29,875 nt of DNA from JACQAI01 sp035507915 (GCA_035507915.1 DATJNS010000105.1:1-29875); one strand, 5' to 3'; positions 1 to 7,899 are shown, counted from the stretch's first letter. The notes: generated from the sequence alone by a model not told the origin. Made by a program: numbers and translations.

Positions 1-572
1 CGCTCGGCACCTTGCCGCGCGCCGCCGTCGAGGCCCAGCTCGGCTCGCTGTCGGCGGCCGACCGCAAGCGGCTCGGCAGCCTCGGCGTGCGCATCGGCGT
101 CGAGTGCGTCTACGTGAAGCCGCTGCTGACGCCGGCGGCGATGCGGCTGCGCGCGCTGCTGCACGCGGTCGCGCACGGCCTCAAGCCGCCGCGGCTCGCC
201 GATCCGGCGCGGCCGTCGCAGCCGCGCGATCGCGCGCTGCCGGTGGCGCTCTACGAGGCCGCCGGCTGGCGCCTGCTCGACGGTCGCGCGGTGCGGCCCG
301 ATGCGCTCGAGCGCTTCGCCCAGCAGGTGCGCGCGCTCGCCAAGGCGGGGCCGTACGTGCCGCCGGCGACGCTCGGCGCGATGCTCGGCTGCAAGGCGCA
401 TGAGCTCGCCGGCGTGATCCAGGCGCTCGGCTATCGGGTACGCGCGGGCGAGGCCGAGGTCACGGTCGGCGCGCGCCGGCGGCGCCGGGCCGAGCGGCCG
501 GACGGCGCGCCGCGCGATCCCGCCGACTCGCCGTTCGCCAAGCTCAAGGAGCATCAGCTGGCGCGCCGATGA
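1..572 (+). CDS. C-terminal part of a helicase-family protein (truncated by window edge)
   Basis: An open frame enters from the left edge (first full codon at base 3) and ends with TGA at 570-572. About 189 residues are visible. The segment LGSLGVRIGVECVYV followed by KPLLTPAAMRLRALL resembles the region after the helicase core in the alphaproteobacterial Suv3/DEAD-like helicases that sit next to an S4-domain gene. No Walker motif is visible because the core lies outside the window. The tail is rich in Arg and Ala (RRRRRAERP near the end) and could contact nucleic acid. The stop overlaps the next start in an ATGA, so the two genes are probably co-translated. The helicase call rests on the tail sequence and on gene order. 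A TTG at 12 is an internal codon, not a start. Confidence 0.7.
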   Translation, partial: LGTLPRAAVEAQLGSLSAADRKRLGSLGVRIGVECVYVKPLLTPAAMRLRALLHAVAHGLKPPRLADPARPSQPRDRALPVALYEAAGWRLLDGRAVRPDALERFAQQVRALAKAGPYVPPATLGAMLGCKAHELAGVIQALGYRVRAGEAEVTVGARRRRRAERPDGAPRDPADSPFAKLKEHQLARR

Positions 573-895
573 GCTGGGCGAGCGACAGCGTCGAGACGGC
601 AGCGCGCGCCGACGCGAAGGACGGCGGGCAACGGCTCGACAAGTGGCTGTGGTCGGCGCGCTTCTTCAAGTCGCGCAGCGGCGCCGCCGCGCTGTGCGCC
701 GAAGGCAAGATCCGCATGAGCGGCCGGGTGATCACCAAGGCGCACGTCACGGTGCGGATCGGCGACGTGCTGACGTTTCCGCTCGGCCGCCACATCCGCG
801 TCGTCAAGGTGCTGGCGCTCGCCGCGCGGCGCGGTCCCGCGGCGGAAGCGCGCGGGCTCTACGAGGACCTTAACCCGATTCCCGGCCAGGCCTAG
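569..895 (+). CDS. S4-domain RNA-binding protein, Hsp15-like
   Basis: This 108-residue protein has a single S4 RNA-binding domain from about residue 21 to 80, beginning RLDKWLWSARFFKSRS and continuing through GKIRMSGRVITKAH and RIGDVLTF. That is the pattern of Hsp15 (HslR), which in E. coli binds 50S subunits carrying stalled nascent chains. The family is usually 100-135 residues, so the length fits. The ATG at 569 overlaps the helicase stop (ATGA), which fixes the start and implies translational coupling. In many alphaproteobacteria this pair is followed by fdxA and carD, as here, with one extra gene between. The family assignment is firm; the Hsp15 role itself is inferred from homology. Confidence 0.88.
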   Translation: MSWASDSVETAARADAKDGGQRLDKWLWSARFFKSRSGAAALCAEGKIRMSGRVITKAHVTVRIGDVLTFPLGRHIRVVKVLALAARRGPAAEARGLYEDLNPIPGQA

Positions 896-907
896 ATTCG
901 GTCCGGC

Positions 908-1384
908 ATGCTGGAGCAGCTCCGATCATTGCTGATGGGCGAGGCGCCGCCGCCGGTGGCGCACTGGCAGCGCGGCGACGTCGAGGTGGCGGCCGCCGCG
1001 CTGCTGATCGAGGCGGCCCGGGTCGACGGCCAGTTCGATCCGGCCGAGCGCGACACCATCGTCGCCCTCCTGGGCGAGCGCTTCGGGCTCGATCCCGCCG
1101 ACGCCGCCGAGCTGATGACATTGGGCGCCGGCGAGAACGACCGCTCGGTCGAGCTCCAGGGCTTCGCCCACACGATCAATCAGCGCTTCTCCGAGGCCGA
1201 GCGCATCGAGCTGATCGAGATGCTATGGGCGGTGGTCTACGCCGACGGCGTGGTCAGCGCCTACGAAGCGAACTTGCTCCGCCGCATCGGCGGACTACTA
1301 TACGTCGACGATCGCGACCGGGGGGCTGCGCGCAAGCGGGTGCTGGCGCGGCTCGGCCGAACCGACCCGAGCGAACGCGGCTGA
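908..1384 (+). CDS. TerB-like (tellurite resistance B domain) protein
   Basis: This 158-residue protein, probably cytoplasmic, is all-helical in character. It carries the TerB hallmarks: VAAAALLIEAARVDGQFD then AERDTI around residues 28-55, and a second acidic helix-turn region VVYADGVVSAYE near residue 115. In the family these two Asp/Glu-rich loops form a metal-binding site. Genes of this kind are common as single copies in alphaproteobacteria and are not by themselves evidence of tellurite resistance. The start is 12 bases after the S4 gene stop, so it is likely in the same transcript. No ter-operon partners are present. The domain call is confident; the function is unknown. Confidence 0.82.
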   Translation: MLEQLRSLLMGEAPPPVAHWQRGDVEVAAAALLIEAARVDGQFDPAERDTIVALLGERFGLDPADAAELMTLGAGENDRSVELQGFAHTINQRFSEAERIELIEMLWAVVYADGVVSAYEANLLRRIGGLLYVDDRDRGAARKRVLARLGRTDPSERG

Positions 1385-1507
1385 CGGCGATCAGGCCCCA
1401 GCGACACGCCCCGAACCGACGCGCCCCCAAGTCGCGGCTTCCCCGTCGGCTCGCGCGGTGCTAGACGACACGCCGCCCGGGGGCGAGACGGCACAGGAGA
1501 CGGTGGC

Positions 1508-1849
1508 ATGACGTACGTGGTGACCGAAAACTGCATCAAGTGCAAATATATGGACTGCGTCGAGGTCTGCCCCGTGGATTGCTTCTACGAGGGCGAGAAC
1601 ATGCTGGTCATCCACCCCGACGAGTGCATCGACTGCGGCGTGTGCGAGCCCGAGTGTCCGGTCGAGGCGATCGTGCCGGACAGCGATGGCCAGGCCGAGA
1701 AGTGGCTGTCGCTCAACCGCGACTATTCGGGGCAGTGGCCCAACATCACGCGCAAGGGCGAGCCGCCGGCCGACGCCGACGACTGGAAGGACAAGAAGGA
1801 CAAGTTCGCCGAGCACTTCAGCGCCAATCCGGGGAAGAAAAAGGGCTGA
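1508..1849 (+). CDS. fdxA: 7Fe-8S ferredoxin FdxA
   Basis: This 113-residue protein closely follows the Azotobacter ferredoxin I type. Cys9, Cys17 and Cys50 are placed to bind the [3Fe-4S] cluster, and Cys21, Cys40, Cys43 and Cys46 the [4Fe-4S] cluster. Cys25 is the extra, free cysteine typical of the family. The conserved tail with WPNIT and ADADDWKDKK is present. It is a soluble cytoplasmic electron carrier; the physiological partner is not clear from context. AGGAG at 1496-1500 lies 7-8 bases before the ATG and fixes the start. The 123-base gap upstream may hold its own promoter, but I see no convincing -35/-10. Position next to carD matches common alphaproteobacterial gene order. Confidence 0.95.
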   Translation: MTYVVTENCIKCKYMDCVEVCPVDCFYEGENMLVIHPDECIDCGVCEPECPVEAIVPDSDGQAEKWLSLNRDYSGQWPNITRKGEPPADADDWKDKKDKFAEHFSANPGKKKG

Positions 1850-1944
1850 CGACACCCGACGGTGCGACCGGGACGAGCGGTAGTAGGTATTTGAGCCACA
1901 TTGCCACTAAGGGTTGAGGAGCCGGCTCGCACAGCAGCCATGCA

Positions 1945-1956
1945 CCCTGCGCAGGG
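1945..1956. repeat. 12-bp perfect palindrome CCCTGCGCAGGG
   Basis: CCCTGC is followed directly by its reverse complement GCAGGG. It lies in the non-coding region upstream of carD. It could be a protein-binding site, but it is short and GC-rich, so chance is possible in this genome. Confidence 0.35.
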
Positions 1957-1970
1957 GCGCGCAACGGGTG

Positions 1971-1996
1971 ATTCGGCTACCTTTTTGGGGCCGAAT
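1971..1996 (+). promoter_or_regulatory. Stem-loop in the carD upstream region
   Basis: ATTCGGC (1971-1977) pairs perfectly with GCCGAAT (1990-1996). Inside the 12-base interval, CC and GG flanking TTTTT can add two more pairs. No T-run follows on the plus strand, so it does not look like a standard intrinsic terminator for fdxA. It may be a leader structure or an operator. Only the pairing is directly seen. Confidence 0.35.
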
Positions 1997-2168
1997 GTGG
2001 TACATACTGACCATGCGGTTTGGACGCCGCCGTCCGCCCAAAAGGCCCTGCCGGCGCGTCAGCAGATCAATATAGATGGAACGCCTGGCATGACCCCGCG
2101 CGCCGGAAGCCAGGATCGTTTTGTCTCTACGGTTCGGCACGGCTGCGTGCACTTTGGATGGGTATGCA

Positions 2169-2669
2169 ATGCCTAAGGATAATAACGATTTCCTGACGGG
2201 TGACTTCGTGGTGTACCCCTCCCACGGGGTGGGCAAGATCACGAGCCTGGAGACCCAGCAGATCGCCGGGTACGACCTCAAGGTGTTCGTCATCTCGTTC
2301 GAGAAGGACCGCATGACGCTCCGCCTGCCGATCGGCAAGGCGCGCTCGGCGGGCCTGCGCCGGCTCAGCACCCCGTCCGAGATGAAGGCGGCGCTCGCCA
2401 AGCTGCGCGGCCGCACGCGCGCCAAGCGCACCATGTGGAGCCGCCGCGCCCAGGAGTACGAGGCCAAGATCAATTCGGGCGACCCGGCGTCGATCGCCGA
2501 GGTCGTGCGCGACCTCTACCGGAATGCCGGCCAGGCCGACCAGTCCTACAGCGAGCGGCAGATCTTCCAGGCCGCGATGGACCGGCTGGTGCGCGAGTTC
2601 GCCGCGGTCGAGAAGATCGACGAGGCGACCGCAACCAAGAAGCTCGAGGAGCTGCTCCAGGCCGCCTGA
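2169..2669 (+). CDS. carD: CarD/CdnL-family RNA polymerase-binding regulator
   Basis: This 166-residue protein has the two-domain CarD layout. The N-terminal Tudor-like RNA-polymerase interaction domain (about residues 5-65) contains FLTGDFVVYPSHGVGKI and the strand KVFVISFEKDRMTLRLP. The helical C-terminal DNA-binding domain contains the conserved WSRRAQEYEAKI segment near residue 90. In mycobacteria and Caulobacter such proteins bind the beta subunit and stabilise open complexes, notably at ribosomal promoters. I chose the ATG at 2169 because the protein begins MPKDNNDF there, as in relatives, and GGATGGG lies just upstream; a frame start 48 bases earlier adds an unrelated leader. The stop overlaps the next ATG (TGATG), so the downstream gene is probably translationally coupled. 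Confidence 0.93.
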   Translation: MPKDNNDFLTGDFVVYPSHGVGKITSLETQQIAGYDLKVFVISFEKDRMTLRLPIGKARSAGLRRLSTPSEMKAALAKLRGRTRAKRTMWSRRAQEYEAKINSGDPASIAEVVRDLYRNAGQADQSYSERQIFQAAMDRLVREFAAVEKIDEATATKKLEELLQAA

Positions 2670-3475
2670 TGCGGCAGCCGGACAGCGAGAAGTTCGCGCT
2701 GCTCCGCCGCTGCGAGCGTATCTGGGCGATCGCCTCCATCCACGGTGACGTCGAGCGTCTGACGGCGCTCCACGACCAGCTGTCGACGCGCATCCGCGCG
2801 ACCGATCGCGTGGTCTATCTCGGCAACTACATGGGCGTCGGGCCGGCGGTCGGCCCGGTGATCGACGAGCTGATCGAGTTCCGCCGCTGGCTCCTGGCGC
2901 GGCCGCGCGCGTTCGTCGCCGACGTCGCCTTCCTGCGCGGCGCGCAGGAGGAGATGTGGAGCAAGCTCCTGCAGCTGCAGTTCGCGCCCAATCCGTCGGA
3001 GGTCTTGCGCTGGCTGCTCGACCACGGCACCGCCGCGACCCTGCAGGCCTATGGCGGCGACACGCGGCGCGCCGCCGAGGTCGCGCGCGAAGGTCCGGTC
3101 GCGATGACGCGCTGGACCAGCGGCCTGCGCGCCGCGCTCGCGGCATGCCCGGGGCACCAGCCGTTCTTGAGCGGGCTGCGCCGCGCCGCCTTCACCGACG
3201 ACCAGGGCCTGCTGTTCGTCCATGCCGGCATCGACGTGTCGCGCCCGCTCGGCGCCCAGAGCGACAGCTTCTGGTGGGCGGGCGCCGCCTTCGCGCGCAT
3301 CGGCGAGCCCTACGAGGGGTTCAAGCGCATCGTGCGCGGCCATGACGTGCAACGCGCCGGTCTGGTCGAGACGCCCTTCACCGTGTCGATCGATGCCGGC
3401 TGCGGCTATGGCGGCAAGCTCGTCGCCGTCTGCCTCGATCCGGCCGGCACGGTGCTCGAGACCGCCGAGGCCTGA
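2669..3475 (+). CDS. Degenerate calcineurin-fold (PPP-type) metallophosphoesterase-like protein
   Basis: This 268-residue protein keeps the outline of a bacterial PPP phosphatase, but most metal-binding motifs are altered. The usual GDIHG reads ASIHG, so the first Asp is Ser. GDxxDRG reads GNYMGVG, losing both Asp residues and the Arg. GNHE reads RGAQEE, losing Asn and His. The later FVHAG, RGHD and DAGCGYGG motifs are kept. It therefore probably lacks normal bimetal phosphatase activity and may be a ligand- or protein-binding pseudoenzyme. The rest is well formed (for example EEMWSKLLQLQFAPNP), which argues against simple decay. The ATG overlaps the carD stop by one base, suggesting a link to CarD or transcription. 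The family is confident; loss of catalysis is inferred from the residues. Confidence 0.8.
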   Translation: MRQPDSEKFALLRRCERIWAIASIHGDVERLTALHDQLSTRIRATDRVVYLGNYMGVGPAVGPVIDELIEFRRWLLARPRAFVADVAFLRGAQEEMWSKLLQLQFAPNPSEVLRWLLDHGTAATLQAYGGDTRRAAEVAREGPVAMTRWTSGLRAALAACPGHQPFLSGLRRAAFTDDQGLLFVHAGIDVSRPLGAQSDSFWWAGAAFARIGEPYEGFKRIVRGHDVQRAGLVETPFTVSIDAGCGYGGKLVAVCLDPAGTVLETAEA

Positions 3476-3633
3476 TCGCCCGCCGGCGCCCGCGTCGCCG
3501 CGGGTGACGGACTCAACTTCACACGCGCCGGAATATCGTTATCGTGAGCCGGGCGCCGGCAGCGCAACGGCCGGATGCGCGCGGTCGTTGCTGGGTACAA
3601 GGCGGATGCGAGGGTGCGGAATGGGTCGGCGGT

Positions 3634-4605
3634 ATGGCGATGCGTACTGAGCTCTATCCCGCGATCGAACCTTACGCGAGCGGCATGCTGACGCTCGACG
3701 CCACGCACGCCATCTACTGGGAACAGTCGGGCAATCCGCGCGGTCTGCCGGTCCTGTTCCTGCACGGCGGGCCGGGCGCCGGCGCCTCGCCGACGCATCG
3801 GCGCTTCTTCGATCCCGCGTTCTACCGCATCGTCGTGTTCGATCAACGCGGCAGCGGGCGCTCGAGCCCGCTGGGCGAGCTCGCCGCCAACACCACGCCG
3901 CACCTGGTCGACGACATCGAACGGCTGCGCCGGCTGCTCGAGATCGACGCGTGGCTGGTGTTCGGCGGCTCGTGGGGCTCGACCCTCGCGCTCGCCTATG
4001 GCGAGGCTCATCCGGAGCGCTGCCTCGCCTTCATCCTGCGCGGCGTGTTCCTCTGCCGCCCGAGCGAGATCGAGTGGTTCCTGCACGGCATGCGCATCGT
4101 GTTCCCGGAGGCTTGGCGCGAGTTCGCCGGCTTCCTGCCCGTCGAGGAGCAGGGCGATCTGCTGAGCGGCTACTATCGGCGCCTGATCGATCCCGATCCC
4201 GCGATCCACATGCCGGCGGCGCGCGTCTGGAGCCGCTATGAGGGCGCCTGCTCGACCTTGCTCCCCAACGTCGAGGCGACCGCCAACTTCGCCGACGATC
4301 GCGTGGCGCTCGGCCTCGCGCGCATGGAGGCGCACTATTTCGTCAACCGCATCTTCCTGCCCGACAACGCGCTGATCGACAACATCGCCCGCATCCGCCG
4401 CCACCCGGCCACCATCGTGCAGGGCCGCTACGACATGGTGTGCCCGATCATGACCGCCGACGATCTGGCGCGCGCGTGGCCCGAGGCGCGCTACATCGTC
4501 GTGCCCGACGCCGGCCATTCGGCGCTCGAGCCCGGCATCCGGGCGGCGCTCGTCGCGGCTACCGAGCGCTTCAAGGACGAGCACCGCGCGGTCGCCGCGC
4601 AGTAG
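3634..4605 (+). CDS. pip: Prolyl aminopeptidase (proline iminopeptidase)
   Basis: This 323-residue alpha/beta hydrolase belongs to peptidase family S33. It removes N-terminal proline from peptides in the cytoplasm. Visible features are the oxyanion HGGPG at residues 44-48, the FDQRGSGRSSP segment at 69-79, the nucleophile Ser113 in GGSWGS, Asp267 in GRYDMVCP and His295 in DAGHSAL. The family is usually 310-325 residues, which matches the start at ATG 3634. The frame stays open upstream to 3544, but that extension has no family resemblance. ATG 3640 is an alternative start two codons later. No strong ribosome-binding site is visible. The gene is preceded by a 158-base gap and followed by a 72-base gap, so it may be a single transcription unit. 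Confidence 0.92.
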   Translation: MAMRTELYPAIEPYASGMLTLDATHAIYWEQSGNPRGLPVLFLHGGPGAGASPTHRRFFDPAFYRIVVFDQRGSGRSSPLGELAANTTPHLVDDIERLRRLLEIDAWLVFGGSWGSTLALAYGEAHPERCLAFILRGVFLCRPSEIEWFLHGMRIVFPEAWREFAGFLPVEEQGDLLSGYYRRLIDPDPAIHMPAARVWSRYEGACSTLLPNVEATANFADDRVALGLARMEAHYFVNRIFLPDNALIDNIARIRRHPATIVQGRYDMVCPIMTADDLARAWPEARYIVVPDAGHSALEPGIRAALVAATERFKDEHRAVAAQ

Positions 4606-4677
4606 TCAATCGGTTCTCGACCCGATACCGAGGATTGTTCCGACGTTGACCGCCCGTACCAGCGTGGGAGCGTCATC

Positions 4678-5760
4678 TTGCAACCTCTGACGGTCGGATT
4701 GCTGTTCGGAGGGCGCTCCGCCGAACACGACGTCTCGCTGATGTCGGCGAGCTTCGTGTTCGAGGCGCTGACCCGGGCAGGTGCCCAGGTCGTCCTGATC
4801 GGCATCGGGCGGGACGGCGTCTGGCGGCACTGCCCCGGCGCCAACGCGGTGCCCGAGACAGTGCCCGAGATCGGCGGCGAGGTGACGCTCGCACCGGGCC
4901 GGGGCGGCCAGCTGTTCTCGCTCGATCCGTCGGCGGGAGCCGTCCCGACGCTCGACGCGGTCTTTCCGGTGCTGCACGGGCCGTTCGGCGAGGACGGCAC
5001 GATCCAGGGCCTGCTCGAGATCGCCAACGTGCCCTTTGTCGGCGCCGGGGTACTCGGCTCCGCGGTTGCCATGGACAAGGACGTCGCCAAGCGGCTGCTG
5101 CGTGACGCGGGCCTGCCGATCCCGCGCTTCATCGCCTGCGCACTTCCCGATGTCCCCGACTTCGAGGCCGCGTGCGCGGTGCTGGACGGTGCGCCGCTTT
5201 TCGTCAAGCCGGCGCGGCTTGGCTCTTCGGTCGGCGTCAGCAAAGCCGAGGACGCGGGCGCATTCGACGCGGCGGTCGCGCTGGCGGGGCGCTATGACGA
5301 CAAGATCCTGATCGAGGCGTTCGTGCCGGCGCGCGAGATCGAGTGCGCCGTGCTCGACACCGGGACCGAGCTGATCGCGTCGGTGCCGGGCGAGATCGTT
5401 CCAGCCATCGACCGCCATGGCTTCTACAGCTACGAGGCGAAGTACCTCGATCCCTCCGGTGCCGCCCTCGTCGTGCCGGCGGACCTGCCCGCCACGACCG
5501 CGGAGCAGGTGCGCGCGCTCGCGCTGAAGGTATTCCGCGTGCTCGGCTGTGCCGGCATGGCGCGGATCGACTTTTTCCTGCACAAGACCACGGGCGAGGT
5601 CCTGGTCAACGAGGCGAATACCATCCCGGGCTTCACGGCGATCAGCATGTATCCCAGGCTGATGGAGGCCAGCGGCGTCGCTGGCCCCGAGCTCGTGGCG
5701 ACGCTGGTCGACCAGGCGGTGCGGACGTGGCGCCGGCGTCACGGGCGGGGGACGGCTTGA
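4678..5760 (+). CDS. ddl: D-alanine--D-alanine ligase
   Basis: This 360-residue ATP-grasp enzyme joins two D-alanines for the peptidoglycan stem peptide in the cytoplasm. The N-terminal motif LLFGGRSAEHDVSLMSA is diagnostic. FPVLHGPFGEDGTIQG, the ATP-grasp region FVKPARLGSSVGVSKA and the metal/product site NEANTIPGFTAISMYPRL are all present. The length is typical of the DdlA-like longer form. The start is a TTG at 4678, supported by GGGAG at 4666-4670 with 7-base spacing and by the protein beginning one residue before the conserved strand. The gene stands outside a mur/fts cluster, so it may be a second copy or the only one; the window cannot tell. I see nothing pointing to D-lactate specificity. 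Confidence 0.94.
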   Translation: MQPLTVGLLFGGRSAEHDVSLMSASFVFEALTRAGAQVVLIGIGRDGVWRHCPGANAVPETVPEIGGEVTLAPGRGGQLFSLDPSAGAVPTLDAVFPVLHGPFGEDGTIQGLLEIANVPFVGAGVLGSAVAMDKDVAKRLLRDAGLPIPRFIACALPDVPDFEAACAVLDGAPLFVKPARLGSSVGVSKAEDAGAFDAAVALAGRYDDKILIEAFVPAREIECAVLDTGTELIASVPGEIVPAIDRHGFYSYEAKYLDPSGAALVVPADLPATTAEQVRALALKVFRVLGCAGMARIDFFLHKTTGEVLVNEANTIPGFTAISMYPRLMEASGVAGPELVATLVDQAVRTWRRRHGRGTA

Positions 5761-5891
5761 GCGCACCGGGCGCGTGACGGCCGAGCGGCGGCGCTGCGGC
5801 AATGCGCCCCCGACGCGGGCTTTCGCGTCGTGGTTTCGCTGGCCGGGATTTTGCTGCATCTTGTCGCGTATTGGCGCGATGGGGGAACCCG

Positions 5892-6950
5892 ATGGATAGC
5901 GTGGACGCCCCGAAGACGCGGGCCCGCAAGGGCTCGCCGGGGACCTCCAAGACGTTGGCGTTGGCGCTGCAGGGCGGCGGCGCGCACGGCGCCTTCACGT
6001 GGGGCGTGCTCGACCGGCTGCTCGAGGACGACCGCGTCACCTTCGAGGGCGTGAGCGCGACCAGCGCCGGCGCGATGAACGCCACCGTGATGGGCTATGG
6101 CCTCGCGGTCGGCGGGCGCGCGGGCGCGCGCGAGGCGCTCGGCGGCTTCTGGCGGCGCATCAGCGAAGCGGCCTCTCAAGGGCCGCTGCAGCCGAGCTGG
6201 CTCGACCGCATGATGGGCAACCATTCGCTCGAGATGTCGCCCGCCTTCCTGGCGTTCGACCTGCTGACCCGGCTGCTGTCGCCCTACCAGTTCAATCCGC
6301 AGAACTACAATCCGCTGCGCCAGGTGCTCGAGGCGTCGATCGATTTCGCGCGCCTGGTCGACTGCCCGATGAAGATCTTCCTGTCCGCCACCAACGTGCG
6401 CACCGGCAAGATCAAGGTGTTCGAGAAGGGCGAGATCGGCCCCGACGCGGTGCTCGCCTCGGGCTGCCTGCCGTTCCTGTTCCAGGCCGTCGAGATCGAC
6501 GGCGAGCACTACTGGGACGGCGGCTACATGGGCAATCCGGCGATCTTTCCGCTGATCTACGGCTGCGAGTCGACCGACGTGCTGATCGTCCACATCAATC
6601 CGCTCGAGCGTCCGGAGCTGCCGCGCACCGCGACCGACATCCTCAACCGGATCAACGAGATCAGCTTCAACTCCTCGCTGATGCGCGAGATGCGCGCGAT
6701 CAGCTTCGTGTCCAAGATGATCGACCAGGGCGTCATCCGCGAGGGCACGCTGAAGCGCATGAATATCCACGGCATCCTGGACGACGCGGTGATGACCGGG
6801 CTCGGCGTGGCGAGCAAGCTCAATGCCGACTGGAACTTCCTCACCCGCCTGCGCGACGCCGGACGGCTGCGCGCGAGCGCCTGGCTCGACGCCAACTACG
6901 ACCGCATCGGCGTCGAGTCGACGGTCGACATCGCGGCGACCTATTTGTGA
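5892..6950 (+). CDS. Patatin-like phospholipase/hydrolase
   Basis: This 352-residue protein has the patatin Ser-Asp dyad. The oxyanion motif GGGAHG is at residues 28-33, the nucleophile elbow ATSAG holds Ser58, and Asp209 lies in DGGYMGNP. The elbow has Ala in place of the first Gly of GxSxG. Patatins hydrolyse lipid acyl chains, and some bacterial relatives act on polyhydroxyalkanoates. No signal peptide is visible, so it is probably cytoplasmic. The ATG at 5892 follows a G-rich GGGGGAA stretch; upstream in-frame extension to 5802 has no homologous feel. The next gene is acetoacetate decarboxylase, 52 bases away. In other alphaproteobacteria a patatin, this decarboxylase and 3-hydroxybutyrate dehydrogenase form a set, which hints at PHB or ketone metabolism. 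Confidence 0.9.
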   Translation: MDSVDAPKTRARKGSPGTSKTLALALQGGGAHGAFTWGVLDRLLEDDRVTFEGVSATSAGAMNATVMGYGLAVGGRAGAREALGGFWRRISEAASQGPLQPSWLDRMMGNHSLEMSPAFLAFDLLTRLLSPYQFNPQNYNPLRQVLEASIDFARLVDCPMKIFLSATNVRTGKIKVFEKGEIGPDAVLASGCLPFLFQAVEIDGEHYWDGGYMGNPAIFPLIYGCESTDVLIVHINPLERPELPRTATDILNRINEISFNSSLMREMRAISFVSKMIDQGVIREGTLKRMNIHGILDDAVMTGLGVASKLNADWNFLTRLRDAGRLRASAWLDANYDRIGVESTVDIAATYL

Positions 6951-7002
6951 GCCATACTGGCGAAACCGACCGTCCTTTCCGCGACCGCAAAGGAGCCGTG
7001 CG

Positions 7003-7746
7003 TTGAACCGCGAGCAGATCCTCGGCCTGCCGTCGATCCCGGCGGCCAGCCCGAGCTACCCGTTCGGTCCCTATCGCTTCATCAACCGGGAATATTTCGT
7101 CGTGCTCTACGAGAGCGACCGCGCGGCGCTGCGTGCGGCGGTCCCCGAGCCGCTCGAGCCGGCGGCCGAGAACCTGGTCGCCTACGAATGGATCAAGATG
7201 CCGGACGCCTCGGGCTTCGGCGACTACTGCGAGAGCGGCGTCGTGATCCCGTGCAGCTACCAGGGCAAGCATTACAGCTTCGTGTCGCAGATGTATCTCG
7301 ACGACGAGGCGCCGATCGCTGCCGGGCGCGAGATCTGGGGCTTCCCCAAGAAATTCGCCCACCCGGTCCTCAAGGTCACGAGCGACACGCTGACCGGCAC
7401 CCTGCATTACGCCGGCCAGCCGGTCGCCATCGGCACGATGACGTACAAGCACGAGTCGCTGGCGCGCAGCCCCGAGAAGACCCTGGCGTCGCTGACCACG
7501 CCGCAGGCGACCCTGAAGTTCCTGCCCGGCCCCGACGGCAAGCCGGCGATCGCCCAGCTCATCACCTTCAGCCTGCAGGAGGTGACGGTGAAGGGCTCGT
7601 GGGTCGGTCCGGCGCGCCTGCACCTGGTGCCGCACGCCAACGCGCCGGCGGCCGACCTGCCGATCCGCCGCGTCATCGGCGGCCGCCACTTCATCGCCGA
7701 CCTGACCTTGCCGTACGGCACCGTGCTCTACGACTACCTGGCGTAG
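7003..7746 (+). CDS. adc: Acetoacetate decarboxylase
   Basis: This 247-residue protein matches the length of the clostridial enzyme (about 245). It converts acetoacetate to acetone and CO2 through a lysine Schiff base. The active-site motif GREIWGFPKKFAHP is present, with Lys116 and Lys117 corresponding to the catalytic pair, and Glu77 in YCESG in the place of the essential glutamate. The start is a TTG at 7003, chosen because AGGAG at 6991-6995 is 7 bases upstream. A longer frame from 6823 would overlap the patatin gene and is rejected. It is probably co-transcribed with the patatin gene. Some family members act on other beta-keto acids, so the exact substrate is inferred. Confidence 0.9.
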   Translation: MNREQILGLPSIPAASPSYPFGPYRFINREYFVVLYESDRAALRAAVPEPLEPAAENLVAYEWIKMPDASGFGDYCESGVVIPCSYQGKHYSFVSQMYLDDEAPIAAGREIWGFPKKFAHPVLKVTSDTLTGTLHYAGQPVAIGTMTYKHESLARSPEKTLASLTTPQATLKFLPGPDGKPAIAQLITFSLQEVTVKGSWVGPARLHLVPHANAPAADLPIRRVIGGRHFIADLTLPYGTVLYDYLA

Positions 7747-7899
7747 CGCGCCGGACGAGATGAGTCTCTGCCGGGTGCCGCGCGGGACCACGCCCAATCC
7801 AAGGCGGTCCTAGTCCTTTTGGCGGCGCGGCGGCGTTTTCAGTTGCACGGACGCACCGCACACGCTGAGCTAGCGCGGCAAGGGGGATGGCTCGCGCCG

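Larger units (their letters stand above)
1850..2168. other. 319-bp gene-free leader between fdxA and carD
   Basis: No credible coding frame fills this stretch. Short frames exist on both strands but lack familiar protein features. It is visibly less GC-rich than the genes around it. It contains a perfect 12-bp palindrome at 1945-1956, a 7-bp stem-loop at 1971-1996 and an isolated -10-like TATAGA at 2071-2076 without a recognisable -35. It probably carries the carD promoter and a leader of up to about 90 bases. Confidence 0.5.

Noticed and set aside
908..1384. Considered evidence for a tellurite-resistance island.
   Set aside because: A lone TerB domain is common in alphaproteobacteria, and no terA, terC, terD or terZ partner is present.
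1901..2473. Short frames on both strands in the carD upstream region.
   Set aside because: They have mixed composition, no ribosome-binding site and run into carD or its antisense; the region looks non-coding.
2669..3475. Considered an ordinary active serine/threonine phosphatase.
   Set aside because: Three metal-ligand motifs are altered, so normal catalysis is unlikely; reported instead as degenerate.
3489..3504. CCCGCG-TCGC-CGCGGG hairpin shortly after the degenerate phosphatase gene, considered as a terminator.
   Set aside because: The stem is only 6 bp and no T-run follows; hairpins like this are common by chance at this GC content.
3406..5859. Two long minus-strand frames opposite the prolyl aminopeptidase and ddl genes.
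   Set aside because: Both plus-strand genes have complete catalytic motifs; the mirrored frames have Arg/Ala/His-rich composition and no recognisable family.
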